Source: Sphingopyxis sp. PAMC25046 (GTDB taxonomy: Bacteria > Pseudomonadota > Alphaproteobacteria > Sphingomonadales > Sphingomonadaceae). From it: 64,000 nucleotides of DNA. How positions within the stretch are numbered: the stretch's first letter is position 1; each line of letters opens with the position of its first letter. The position numbers and the translations under genes were made by a program. Shown in pieces: positions 37,034-44,979 of the stretch. The notes beneath the pieces are model-generated. The model saw only the letters and a list, made by a program, of their open reading frames with translations, was not told the origin of the DNA and made no database searches. The stretch is from contig NZ_CP039250.1 of assembly GCF_004795895.1 (NCBI RefSeq), forward strand, positions 1,302,001 to 1,366,000, read 5' to 3'.

Positions 37034-38506
37034 TCAGCCGAGGACTTTTGCAAGCGCGCTTTGCCAACCGGCAAGGCGCGTTTTGCGTTTCTGGGCGTCC
37101 AGAGCCGGGGTAAAGCGTGTCGCGGTGCCGCGCATCGTCGCGGCGGCGCTACCAAGATCGGGATAAAGGCCGGCCCCCGTGGCGGCGAGCATCGCGGCGC
37201 CCAGCGCGGTGCTTTCGACGAACCCCGGGCGTTCGACCGCCAGATCCAGCATGTCGGCCAGATCCTGCGCCATCCAGTCGTTCGCGGCCATGCCGCCGTC
37301 GATCCGCAATTCGGCCCAGTCGACCCCGTCGGCGGCGAAGGCGGATTTGAGGTCGTGCGCCTGATAGGCCTGCGCTTCGAGCGCAGCGCGCGCGACATGC
37401 GCTTTCGTGCTCGCAAAGCTGAGGCCGGAGAGCGCCGCGAGCGCGTCGGGCCGCCAGTGCGGGGCGCCGAGCCCGGCGAGGGCGGGGACCAGATAGACGC
37501 CGCCATTGTCGGCGACCGACCGCGCGAGCCCCTCGCTCTCGCCGGCGCTCGCGAGCAGGCCGAGGCCGTCGCGCAGCCATTTGATCAGGCTGCCGGCGAC
37601 GAACACCGATCCCTCGAGAGCATAGGAGCGGGCACCCTCCTCCTGAACCAGGATAGTTGCGAGCAGGCGGTTCGCCGATTGCGGACGTTCGGGACCGCTC
37701 GCCGACAGGATGAAGGCGCCGGTGCCAAAGGTCGCCTTGGTCTGCCCGGGCGACAGGCACGCCTGCCCGATCGTTGCCGCCTGCTGGTCGCCCGCCATGC
37801 CGCAGATCGCGATCGGGCTCCCAAACAGCGCGGGTTCGGTCACGCCGACGCGCGTCGTGCAGCCGGTGATTTCGGGGAGCAGCGTCATGGGCACGCCGAG
37901 CAGGTCGCACAATTGCTCGTCCCAGCCGCCATCGCCGTTGATATCCATCAGCAGCGTGCGCGAGGCGTTGGTCGCATCGCTGACATGGACGCCGCCAGTC
38001 AGCCGGTAGACAAGATAGGATTCGACCGTCCCGACCGCGAGCCGCTCGCCCGCCTCGCGAAGCTGCGGCCAGTGTTCCAGCGCCCAGCCGATCTTGCTCC
38101 CCGAAAAATAGGGATCGAGCAGCAGGCCGCTTCTCTGTTGCACCATCGCCTCGTGCCCCGCCTCTTTCAGTGTCGCACAATCGGCTGCGGTGCGGCGGTC
38201 TTGCCAGACGATCGCGGGCGCGAGCGGCTCGCCCGTCTTTCGGTCCCAGAACACGACGGTTTCGCGCTGGTTCGTGATGCCGATCGCCGCCACCCGATGC
38301 GCGCCGCCCGCCCGTTCGACCATGTCGCGCGTGCAGGCGATCGTCGCTTCCCAGATTTCGGCCGCATCATGCTCTACCAGCCCCGGCCCCGGATAATGCT
38401 GCCGAAACTCGCGCTGCGCGCTGCCGAGCGGGGAGCCCTCGGCGTCGAAGAGCATCGTGCGGGTCGAGGTCGTGCCTTCGTCGATCACGATGATCTTTTC
38501 CGGCAT
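37034..38506 (-). CDS. glpK: Glycerol kinase
   Basis: Phosphorylates glycerol to glycerol 3-phosphate. ATG 38506 has GGGAGGAC upstream. The 490-residue FGGY-family protein has ITNQRETVVFWDRKTGEPL, DPYFSGSKIGWAL, VHVSDATNASRTLLMDING, CGMAGDQQAATIGQ and the C-terminal DGGMAANDWMAQ, matching GlpK rather than xylulokinase. The N-terminal phosphate loop reads DEGTTSTR, with Glu10 in place of the usual Gln of DQGTTSSR. No glpF, glpD or regulator is beside it. A partial palindrome follows its start. Confidence 0.95.
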   Translation of the reverse strand: MPEKIIVIDEGTTSTRTMLFDAEGSPLGSAQREFRQHYPGPGLVEHDAAEIWEATIACTRDMVERAGGAHRVAAIGITNQRETVVFWDRKTGEPLAPAIVWQDRRTAADCATLKEAGHEAMVQQRSGLLLDPYFSGSKIGWALEHWPQLREAGERLAVGTVESYLVYRLTGGVHVSDATNASRTLLMDINGDGGWDEQLCDLLGVPMTLLPEITGCTTRVGVTEPALFGSPIAICGMAGDQQAATIGQACLSPGQTKATFGTGAFILSASGPERPQSANRLLATILVQEEGARSYALEGSVFVAGSLIKWLRDGLGLLASAGESEGLARSVADNGGVYLVPALAGLGAPHWRPDALAALSGLSFASTKAHVARAALEAQAYQAHDLKSAFAADGVDWAELRIDGGMAANDWMAQDLADMLDLAVERPGFVESTALGAAMLAATGAGLYPDLGSAAATMRGTATRFTPALDAQKRKTRLAGWQSALAKVLG

Positions 38507-38510
38507 GATG

Positions 38511-38562
38511 TCCTCCCTCTCCCGTTCGCTCTTCGCCAAGCTCAGCACGAACGAGGGAGGGG
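38511..38562. repeat. Intergenic palindrome, half-size relative of family A
   Basis: CCTCCCTCTCCCGTTCG and CGAACGAGGGAGGGG face each other around a core containing CAAGCTCAGCACGAACG, part of the family A consensus. The glpK ribosome site lies inside the left edge (38508-38516), so the palindrome could influence glpK initiation. Confidence 0.6.
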
Positions 38563-38818
38563 AGCAATCCCGTGCCGAGCAATAATCTTGCAATATTGCG
38601 CAACCCATGCCATATGATGGTGCAGCGCAGCATGGCGGACCCTTCCGCCGCAACCACCGGCAGCGTGATTTTCCCGTCCGAAACAGGCGCGGGACGAGCC
38701 GGACCGGCGCTTTGTCCCCAGAGGCACCCTTTCACGCGGGTCGTTTCGAACCCGCGGCCGTGCGCCGTTCGTTCGGATCGAACGGATGCGCTTGCGCGTC
38801 GCCCCATGTGAGTAATTT
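38563..38818 (+). other. Long upstream region of the RhlE-type helicase gene
   Basis: About 256 bases without a gene. A small inverted repeat, CCGTTCG TTCGGAT CGAACGG, sits at 38765-38785, about 35 bases before the helicase start. Long structured leaders are known for cold-induced DEAD-box helicases, but no conserved cold-box was recognised, and the ribosome site before ATG 38819 is weak. Confidence 0.45.
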
Positions 38819-40228
38819 ATGACGACTTTTAACGACTTTGGCCTGCACGCCGACATCAATCGCGCGCTTGCCGCCAAGGATTATACCCAGCCCACCCCGA
38901 TCCAGACGCAGGCGATCCCGCCGCTGATGAAGGGTCGCGACCTGTGCGGCATCGCGCAGACGGGCACGGGCAAGACCGCGGGCTTTTCGTTGCCCTCGAT
39001 CCATCACCTCCTGACCTATCCGCACCGCGCCAATCCGCGCAGCTGCCGGATGCTCGTGCTCGCGCCAACGCGCGAACTCGCGGCGCAGATCGCGCAAAGC
39101 TGCCGGGACTATGGCCGCTTTACCAAGCTTCGCGTATCGACCGTGTTCGGCGGCGTGCCGATCAACAAGCAGATCCGCGACCTCGCGCAGGGCGTCGACA
39201 TCCTCGTCGCCACGCCGGGGCGCCTGCTCGACCTGATCGACCAGCGCGCGCTACGCATGGACGATGTCGAAATCTTCGTCCTCGACGAAGCCGACCAGAT
39301 GATGGACATGGGTTTCATCCACTCGCTGCGCCGCATCGCCAAACTGCTGCCGTCGCGCCGCCAGAACCTGTTCTTTTCGGCGACAATGCCGAAAGAGATC
39401 GCGGGCCTCGCCGACCAGTTCCTCAACGATCCGGTTACCGTGTCGGTCGCCCCGCAGGCGACGACTGCCGAGAAGATCCGCCAATATTCGACCTTCGTCG
39501 AACAGAAGGAAAAGCAGGCGCTGCTGACTGCGGTGATCGGCCGCGAGGACATCGACCGCGCGCTTATTTTCACCCGTACCAAGCATGGCGCCGACCGCGT
39601 CGTGCGTCACCTTGCGGGCGCGAAGATCAAGGCGATGGCGATCCACGGCAACAAGAGCCAGTCGCAGCGCACGCAGGCGCTGCAGGCGTTTCGCTCGGGC
39701 GAGATCAAGCTGCTCGTCGCGACCGACATCGCCGCGCGCGGTATCGACGTGTCGGGGGTGAGCCATGTGATCAACTTCGAAATCCCGAATGTTCCCGAAC
39801 AATATGTCCACCGCATCGGCCGCACCGCGCGTGCCGGCGCAGAAGGCAAGGCGATCAGCTTCATCGCCCCCGACGAGCGCACCTATATGCGCGACATCGA
39901 ACGCGTGACGCGAACCAAGTCCGAACCGATGCCGCTGCCCGAGAATTTCAGCGAACTGGTACGCAACCTGCCCAAGCCGGTGCAGCCGCCGCGCGATACC
40001 GGTAGCAAGGGACGCAACCCGCAGCGCCAGCGCGAGGACGCGCACCGTCAGCGGGACGGGGGCCAACGCGACGCCGGGAACCGTGATGGCGGTCAGCCGC
40101 GCGGCGACCGCGGCCCGCGCCGCGAGGGTCCGGCTAGCGGCGAAGGCCAGCCCCAGCGCAAGCGCCGCTTCCGCCCGAGGAACAAGAGCGTCGGCGCACA
40201 CAAGGGCGCGGTGAAGCGCGTCGGCTAA
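38819..40228 (+). CDS. rhlE: DEAD-box ATP-dependent RNA helicase, RhlE type
   Basis: Unwinds RNA duplexes in ribosome assembly and mRNA decay. All helicase motifs are seen in order: Q motif QPTPIQTQAIPPLM, I AQTGTGKTAGF, Ia APTRELAAQI, Ib TPGRLLDL, II VLDEADQMMDMGF, III FFSATMP, IV ALIFTRTKHGADRV, V ATDIAARGIDVSGV and VI YVHRIGRTARAG. The 469-residue product ends in a basic Arg/Gly/Gln/Asp-rich tail (after about residue 395), which in RhlE-like proteins binds RNA or RNase E. It is flanked by two family A palindromes. Confidence 0.93.
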   Translation: MTTFNDFGLHADINRALAAKDYTQPTPIQTQAIPPLMKGRDLCGIAQTGTGKTAGFSLPSIHHLLTYPHRANPRSCRMLVLAPTRELAAQIAQSCRDYGRFTKLRVSTVFGGVPINKQIRDLAQGVDILVATPGRLLDLIDQRALRMDDVEIFVLDEADQMMDMGFIHSLRRIAKLLPSRRQNLFFSATMPKEIAGLADQFLNDPVTVSVAPQATTAEKIRQYSTFVEQKEKQALLTAVIGREDIDRALIFTRTKHGADRVVRHLAGAKIKAMAIHGNKSQSQRTQALQAFRSGEIKLLVATDIAARGIDVSGVSHVINFEIPNVPEQYVHRIGRTARAGAEGKAISFIAPDERTYMRDIERVTRTKSEPMPLPENFSELVRNLPKPVQPPRDTGSKGRNPQRQREDAHRQRDGGQRDAGNRDGGQPRGDRGPRREGPASGEGQPQRKRRFRPRNKSVGAHKGAVKRVG

Positions 40229-40249
40229 ATTACAGACAAACCTCATTTT

Positions 40250-40339
40250 CCGTTCGTGCTGAGCTTGTCGAAGCACCGCTCTTTCCTCTAGCATTGCGCA
40301 AAAGGAAGAACGGCCCCTCGACGGGCTCGGGCGAACGGA
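40250..40339. repeat. Intergenic palindromic repeat, family A, copy 2
   Basis: CCGTTCGTGCTGAGCTTGTC and GAAGCACCGCTCTTTCC on the left, and GGAAGAACGGCCCCTCGACG with GGCTCGGGCGAACGG on the right. It matches copy 1 at 28921 in both arms and in loop position, and again lies downstream of a stop codon (22 bases after the helicase gene). Confidence 0.85.
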
Positions 40340-40377
40340 TGTTGGGATGAACCACTTCCGAAAATGGGGAGTGGTAA

Positions 40378-42051
40378 ATGACGGACGGCGCAGGCGTAGC
40401 GACCACAGCAAGCGACACCCGCCAGAGCGAACGCAAAGTCATCTTGGCCTCGTCGCTCGGCACGGTGTTTGAATGGTATGATTTCTACCTCTACGGCCTG
40501 CTTGCGACGATCATTTCGGCTCAATTCTTCTCGGGCGTCAACGAAACCACCGGCTTCATCTTCGCGCTCGCAGCCTTTGCCGCAGGTTTTGCGGTAAGGC
40601 CGTTCGGGGCGCTCGTCTTCGGGCGCATCGGCGATCTCGTCGGGCGCAAGAACACCTTCCTCGTCACCATGGGGCTGATGGGCGCCTCGACCTTCCTCGT
40701 CGGCGTCCTACCCAGCTATGCATCGATCGGCGTCGCGGCGCCGATCCTGCTCGTGCTGCTCCGCCTCATCCAGGGACTCGCGCTCGGCGGCGAATATGGC
40801 GGCGCCGCGACCTATGTTGCCGAACATGCCCCCGACGGCAAACGCGGCCTATTCACCAGCTTCATCCAGACCACCGCGACATTGGGCCTGTTCGCCGCGC
40901 TCGGCGTCGTCATCGCGATCCGCACGGCGATGGGCGAGGCGGCGTTCGCCGACTGGGGCTGGCGCATCCCCTTCCTGATCTCGATCATCCTGCTCGGCGT
41001 GTCGCTCTGGATCCGCCTCCAGCTCGAGGAAAGCCCGGTTTTCAAGCAAATGAAGGAAGAGGGGACGACGTCGAAAGCGCCGCTGACCGAAGCCTTCGGG
41101 CGCTGGGAAAACCTAAAATGGGTGCTTGTCGCGCTCTTCGGCGCGGTCGCGGGGCAGGCGGTCGTCTGGTATTCGGGACAATTCTACGCGCTGTTCTTCC
41201 TCGAAAAGACGCTGAAGGTCGACGGTGCGACCGCAAACATATTGATCGCCATCGCGCTCGCGCTCGGCACGCCCTTCTTCATCTTCTTCGGCTGGCTCAG
41301 CGACAAGGTCGGGCGCAAGCCCATCATCCTCGCGGGCTGCGCGCTTGCCGCAATCACCTATTTTCCGGCGTTCCAGATCCTGACCGAAGCCGCCAACCCG
41401 GGGCTTGCGGCCGCGCAGGCAAGGGCGCCGGTGACGGTGATCGCCAACCCCGCCGCCTGCTCATTCCAATTCGACCCCATCGGCAAGAACAGGTTCGATC
41501 GAACCGCTTGCGACGTCGCGAAATCACATTTGGCCAAGGCCGGCGTGCCCTATGTTTCGCAAGACGCGGGAAGCGACTGGGCGACGGTCACCATCGGGCG
41601 AGAAGTTATTACGATCGCCAATCCGCAAGGGGGTCTCGGCCCCGGCATGAAGGCCGCGGGCATTCCCGCTCGGCTTGCCGAGATGGACGCGGCGCTCGCC
41701 GCCGCCGGCTATCCCGCCAAGGCCGACCCCGCCGCGATCAACAAACCGCTCGTCGTCGCGATCCTCTTCTACCTCGTGCTGCTCGTGACGATGGTCTACG
41801 GCCCGATCGCCGCCTTGCTTGTCGAGCTGTTTCCGAGCCGCATTCGTTACACTGCGATGTCGCTGCCCTATCATATCGGCAACGGCTGGTTCGGCGGCTT
41901 CCTGCCGACGACGGCGTTCGCGATGGTCGCGGCGACCGGCAATATCTATTACGGGCTCTGGTATCCGGTGGTTGTGGCGATGATCACCTTGGTGATCGGC
42001 CTCTTGTTCCTTCCCGAGACCTTTCGCCGCGCGCTACATCCTTCGGCATAG
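40378..42051 (+). CDS. MFS transporter, metabolite:H+ symporter (MHS) family, with large loop insertion
   Basis: A 557-residue secondary transporter of the ShiA/ProP/KgtP group, which imports small organic acids or osmolytes with protons. ASSLGTVFEWYDFYLYGLLA, FAVRPFGALVFGRIGDLVGR and LIQGLALGGEYGGAATYVAE are MHS signatures. ATG has GGGGAG upstream. Unusual is a hydrophilic insertion of about 115 residues (roughly 340-454) between two membrane helices of the C-terminal half; it has two cysteines (AACSF and TACDV) and probably folds outside the membrane. Substrate unknown. Confidence 0.88.
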   Translation: MTDGAGVATTASDTRQSERKVILASSLGTVFEWYDFYLYGLLATIISAQFFSGVNETTGFIFALAAFAAGFAVRPFGALVFGRIGDLVGRKNTFLVTMGLMGASTFLVGVLPSYASIGVAAPILLVLLRLIQGLALGGEYGGAATYVAEHAPDGKRGLFTSFIQTTATLGLFAALGVVIAIRTAMGEAAFADWGWRIPFLISIILLGVSLWIRLQLEESPVFKQMKEEGTTSKAPLTEAFGRWENLKWVLVALFGAVAGQAVVWYSGQFYALFFLEKTLKVDGATANILIAIALALGTPFFIFFGWLSDKVGRKPIILAGCALAAITYFPAFQILTEAANPGLAAAQARAPVTVIANPAACSFQFDPIGKNRFDRTACDVAKSHLAKAGVPYVSQDAGSDWATVTIGREVITIANPQGGLGPGMKAAGIPARLAEMDAALAAAGYPAKADPAAINKPLVVAILFYLVLLVTMVYGPIAALLVELFPSRIRYTAMSLPYHIGNGWFGGFLPTTAFAMVAATGNIYYGLWYPVVVAMITLVIGLLFLPETFRRALHPSA

Positions 42052-42052
42052 A

Positions 42053-42080
42053 TTGACCCTGTGCCCTCGCGCGCTAGGGT
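42053..42080 (+). promoter_or_regulatory. Candidate promoter of the membrane-anchored hydrolase gene
   Basis: TTGACC and TAGGGT with a 16-base spacer, 27 bases before the start of the hydrolase at 42108, directly after the transporter stop. It closely resembles the pyrH candidate. Confidence 0.45.
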
Positions 42081-42107
42081 CGCTTCACGCCTTGAGGGGG
42101 GCGCGTG

Positions 42108-43148
42108 ATGGTTGCTGACGATATGGATTTCGACGAGCCGCAGCCGCGGCGGCGTCCCTTGTTCCGGCGCAAGCGGGTGTTGATCCCGCTCGGCGTCCTG
42201 CTTGCGATTGTCGTCGGTTTCCTGCTGCTGTTGACCCCGGATACCGATCGCGACGCGATGATCGCCAAATATGGCGGCCCGGACGCGGCCTTCGTCGCCG
42301 GGCCGGCCGGCCAGCATATCCACTACCGCGATCAGGGCCGCGCCGACGGCCCGCCGATCATCCTGATCCACGGCGCCAATGCCAGCCTCCATACGTGGGA
42401 GCCGCTGGTGAAGCGGCTCGGCGCTACCTATCGCATCGTCACGCTCGACCTGCCTGGGCACGGACTGACCGGCGCGACGCCCGACAAGGATTATTCGGCC
42501 GAGGGGATGAGGCACGCCGTCGATGTCGTCGCGGCGAAGCTCGGGCTCGATCATTTCATTCTCGGCGGCAATTCGATGGGCGGCTGGGTCGCGTGGCGCT
42601 ATGCGCTCGCGGAGCCTGCGCGCGTCGATGCGCTGCTGCTGATCGACGCCGCGGGCATGCCGCTCCGCAAAGGCGAGAAGCGGCCCGAATCGAACGTCGG
42701 CTTCCGCATACTCGAATATCCCTTCGGCCGCTGGCTGGCGACGCGGGTGACGCCGCGGATGCTCGTCGAACAGTCGCTGCGTGGCTCGGTCGAGAAACAG
42801 GGCATCATCGATGACGCGATGATCGACCGCTATTGGGAATTACTGCTTTTCCCCGGCAATCGCGAGGCCACGGTGCTGCGCGCGCGAATGGACCGCGAGC
42901 CCGAAGTCGCGGCGCGGGTCGGCGAGATTGCGGCGCCGACCCTGATCCTGTTCGGAGCTAAGGATCGGGTGATCAACCCGAGCGCCGCGAAGACATTCAA
43001 CGAACGGATAAAGGGATCGGAGGTCGCGATCCTGCCCGGCATCGGTCATTTGCCGATGGAAGAAGCGCCCGACGCGACCGCCGCCGCGATCGCGGACTTC
43101 CTCAAGCGGCGGCTTGCGCCCGCTCCGGCTGATCCAGAAACGCGCTGA
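42108..43148 (+). CDS. Membrane-anchored alpha/beta hydrolase
   Basis: A 346-residue hydrolase. ATG 42108 is preferred to the GTG three bases earlier, because GAGGGGGG then has better spacing. A cytoplasmic basic N-terminus (QPRRRPLFRRKR) is followed by one membrane helix (VLIPLGVLLAIVVGFLLLL), so the enzyme faces the periplasm. The catalytic parts are IILIHGANASLHTW (oxyanion), GGNSMGGWVAW (Ser nucleophile), the Asp region LFGAKDRVI and GIGHLPMEEAP (His). It resembles 2-hydroxymuconic-semialdehyde hydrolase-like lipases; the substrate is unknown. Its last 47 bases overlap the end of the convergent hydrolase gene. Confidence 0.87.
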   Translation: MVADDMDFDEPQPRRRPLFRRKRVLIPLGVLLAIVVGFLLLLTPDTDRDAMIAKYGGPDAAFVAGPAGQHIHYRDQGRADGPPIILIHGANASLHTWEPLVKRLGATYRIVTLDLPGHGLTGATPDKDYSAEGMRHAVDVVAAKLGLDHFILGGNSMGGWVAWRYALAEPARVDALLLIDAAGMPLRKGEKRPESNVGFRILEYPFGRWLATRVTPRMLVEQSLRGSVEKQGIIDDAMIDRYWELLLFPGNREATVLRARMDREPEVAARVGEIAAPTLILFGAKDRVINPSAAKTFNERIKGSEVAILPGIGHLPMEEAPDATAAAIADFLKRRLAPAPADPETR

Positions 43149-43854
43149 TCCGGGTCGAAATCGCCGCCGCGTGGGTGAAAGGAAAGAGGTGCGATCCCGG
43201 CACCACCTCGAGCGCCGCGCCGTCGATCAAATCGGCGATCGCTTGGCCGTGGCACGCGGGCACGACGCCGTCGCGCTCGCCCATCAGGACCAGCACGGGC
43301 GTGCCTTTGAGGTGCGGTAGCGCCGCGACGCTCGTCCACCCGGCCATCGCCATCGACTGATAGGCGAGGCCGAGCGGGGTCGCGGTCGGCAGCTTCAGGC
43401 CGCTTGCCAGCATATCGTCGTCGAGCAAAGCCGCCCAGCCGATCCCCGGCGCGCCCACCGTCGGGGTCGTCGCCATCAGCACCAGCCGGCGCACGCGCCC
43501 GGGAAACTGGATCGCGACCTGCTGCGCCAGTGCGCCGCCCCAACTGAACCCCGCGACGTCGATCACCTTGTGACCCAGCCGGTCAGCAATCTCCATCACC
43601 ACCGCCGCGATCGTGGGGGCGGCATAGGGCAGCAGCGCGTCGGGCGAGCCGCCGACGCCGGGCATGTCGAGCGTCCACACTTCGCGGCCGTCGATCTGCG
43701 CGAGCAAAGGCGCAGCAGCGGCGATGTCGGCGCCGATTCCGTTGAGGAACAAGAGCGGCGTGCCGGGCGCGCCTTCGCGCCAGCGCGCGACGCGCAGGCT
43801 CAGGCCGTAAACATGCTCGGTACTGATCGTGGGCCGCCCGCTGATCCTGCTCAT
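43102..43854 (-). CDS. Alpha/beta hydrolase, intracellular PHA depolymerase-like
   Basis: A 250-residue hydrolase, starting at ATG 43854 where the conserved part begins. LLFLNGIGADIAAAAPLLAQ gives the oxyanion region, DVAGFSWGGALAQQVAIQFP carries the Ser nucleophile, VLVLMGERDGVVP the Asp and VPGSHLFPFTHA the His. The GFSWGGALAQQ elbow followed by RRLVLMATTPT resembles PhaZ depolymerases of medium-chain polyhydroxyalkanoate from Pseudomonas, although it is about 30 residues shorter and no pha gene is beside it. The closest function is therefore uncertain. Convergent, 47-base overlap with the hydrolase on the other strand. Confidence 0.8.
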   Translation of the reverse strand: MSRISGRPTISTEHVYGLSLRVARWREGAPGTPLLFLNGIGADIAAAAPLLAQIDGREVWTLDMPGVGGSPDALLPYAAPTIAAVVMEIADRLGHKVIDVAGFSWGGALAQQVAIQFPGRVRRLVLMATTPTVGAPGIGWAALLDDDMLASGLKLPTATPLGLAYQSMAMAGWTSVAALPHLKGTPVLVLMGERDGVVPACHGQAIADLIDGAALEVVPGSHLFPFTHAAAISTRISAFLDQPERAQAAA

Positions 43855-43900
43855 GGGCCGTGCCTTGGCATATCCTGATGACCGGCGAAAGTCCGGTGCG

Positions 43901-44164
43901 CTAGCCCGCCCGCCTCGCGGCGTCCGCCGCCTGCTCGTAGCGCAGGCAGTCGAAAATCTTCGCGCCGGCAAGGAATACCGACCCCGTGCAGGCCAGCAGC
44001 AACAGCTTGCCGCCGTAACCGGGATATTCGTGCAGATAGGCCGCGCCGCGCGCCATCGCGCCGACGGCGAGCGCATAGATGATCAGGCACGCCTCGAGGC
44101 GGGTCTTGATGACGAACAGACGTCCGATTTTCTTCAGCATCGGCCTATCCCAAGCAAACGCCAT
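43901..44164 (-). CDS. Small membrane protein, function unknown
   Basis: An 87-residue protein (79 from the internal ATG at 44140, which begins MLKKIGRLFVIKTRLEA and looks the more natural start). Two hydrophobic segments are visible, ACLIIYALAVGAMARGAAYL and KLLLLACTGSVFLAGAKIF, separated by a short polar loop. Basic residues at the N-terminus put both ends in the cytoplasm. It lies 46 bases upstream of the PHA depolymerase-like gene in the same direction and may be cotranscribed. No family is recognised. Confidence 0.65.
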   Translation of the reverse strand: MAFAWDRPMLKKIGRLFVIKTRLEACLIIYALAVGAMARGAAYLHEYPGYGGKLLLLACTGSVFLAGAKIFDCLRYEQAADAARRAG

Positions 44165-44301
44165 GCCACCGGCGCAAATCGGGGATTCGGCGCGCCGGGC
44201 TTATGGTAAATTGTAAGTTAATCCGACAGGTGGCGGAAGGGCGGGGAGCTTGCACATAGCGCGAAACCGGCCCGATCTGTCGCGTCCGGCCAGTAACGGA
44301 T

Positions 44302-44973
44302 CTATCCCGCCCGCGCGAACCAGATCACATGCCGCGCGCCCTTGCCGCCCGCCCGCGCGCGCACTGCGACTTCCTCGACCCGAAACCCTGCCGCCATCAG
44401 CCGCCGCGTAAAGCGCGCGTCGGGCGCGGCCGACCAGATCGCGAGCACCCCGCCCGGCCGCAGCGCCGCTTTCGCCGATGCGAGCCCCGCCGCCGAGTAA
44501 ATCCCGTCGTTCGCCGCGCGCACCAGCCCGTCGGGGCCATTGTCGACGTCGAGAAGGATCGCATCATAGCGGCTTCGCCCGCCCGCAATGGCCGCCGCGA
44601 CGTCCCCGACGACCAGCTCGACGCGCGGATCGTCGAGACAGCCCGCCGCGAGCCCGGCCATCGGCCCGCGCGCCCAGTCGATGATTTCGGGAGCGAGCTC
44701 GGCGACGGTTACCTTCGCGTCCGGGCCGAGCGCCGCGAGCGCGGCGCGGAGCGTGAACCCCATGCCATAGCCGCCGATCAGCAATTGCGCGGTATCGGGC
44801 CCCCGCAGCCGCTCACAACTCATCACCGCGAGCGCCTCTTCGGAGCCGCTCATTCGGCTGTTCATCAATTCATTGCCGCCGATCGCGATGATGAAATCGT
44901 CCCCGCGCCGGTAGAGGCGCAGTTCTTCTCCACCCGGAATCTGAGCGGTGTCGACCAGTTCGCGTATCTTCAA
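44302..44973 (-). CDS. Spermidine synthase-like SAM-binding protein in the ast operon
   Basis: A 223-residue protein with the spermidine synthase / class I methyltransferase fold: LLIGGYGMGFTLRAAL (cofactor loop), VTVAELAPEIIDWARG (acidic strand that binds the ribose), DDPRVELVVGDVAAAI and YDAILLDVDNGPDGLVR. The N-terminus (ELRLYRRGDDFIIAIGGNEL) resembles the beta-strand domain of polyamine aminopropyltransferases. It starts six bases after the astB stop and is the last gene of the arginine succinylation operon. Whether it makes a polyamine or methylates something is not known; arginine breakdown and polyamines are metabolically linked. Confidence 0.8.
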   Translation of the reverse strand: MKIRELVDTAQIPGGEELRLYRRGDDFIIAIGGNELMNSRMSGSEEALAVMSCERLRGPDTAQLLIGGYGMGFTLRAALAALGPDAKVTVAELAPEIIDWARGPMAGLAAGCLDDPRVELVVGDVAAAIAGGRSRYDAILLDVDNGPDGLVRAANDGIYSAAGLASAKAALRPGGVLAIWSAAPDARFTRRLMAAGFRVEEVAVRARAGGKGARHVIWFARAG

Positions 44974-44979
44974 GGAAGA

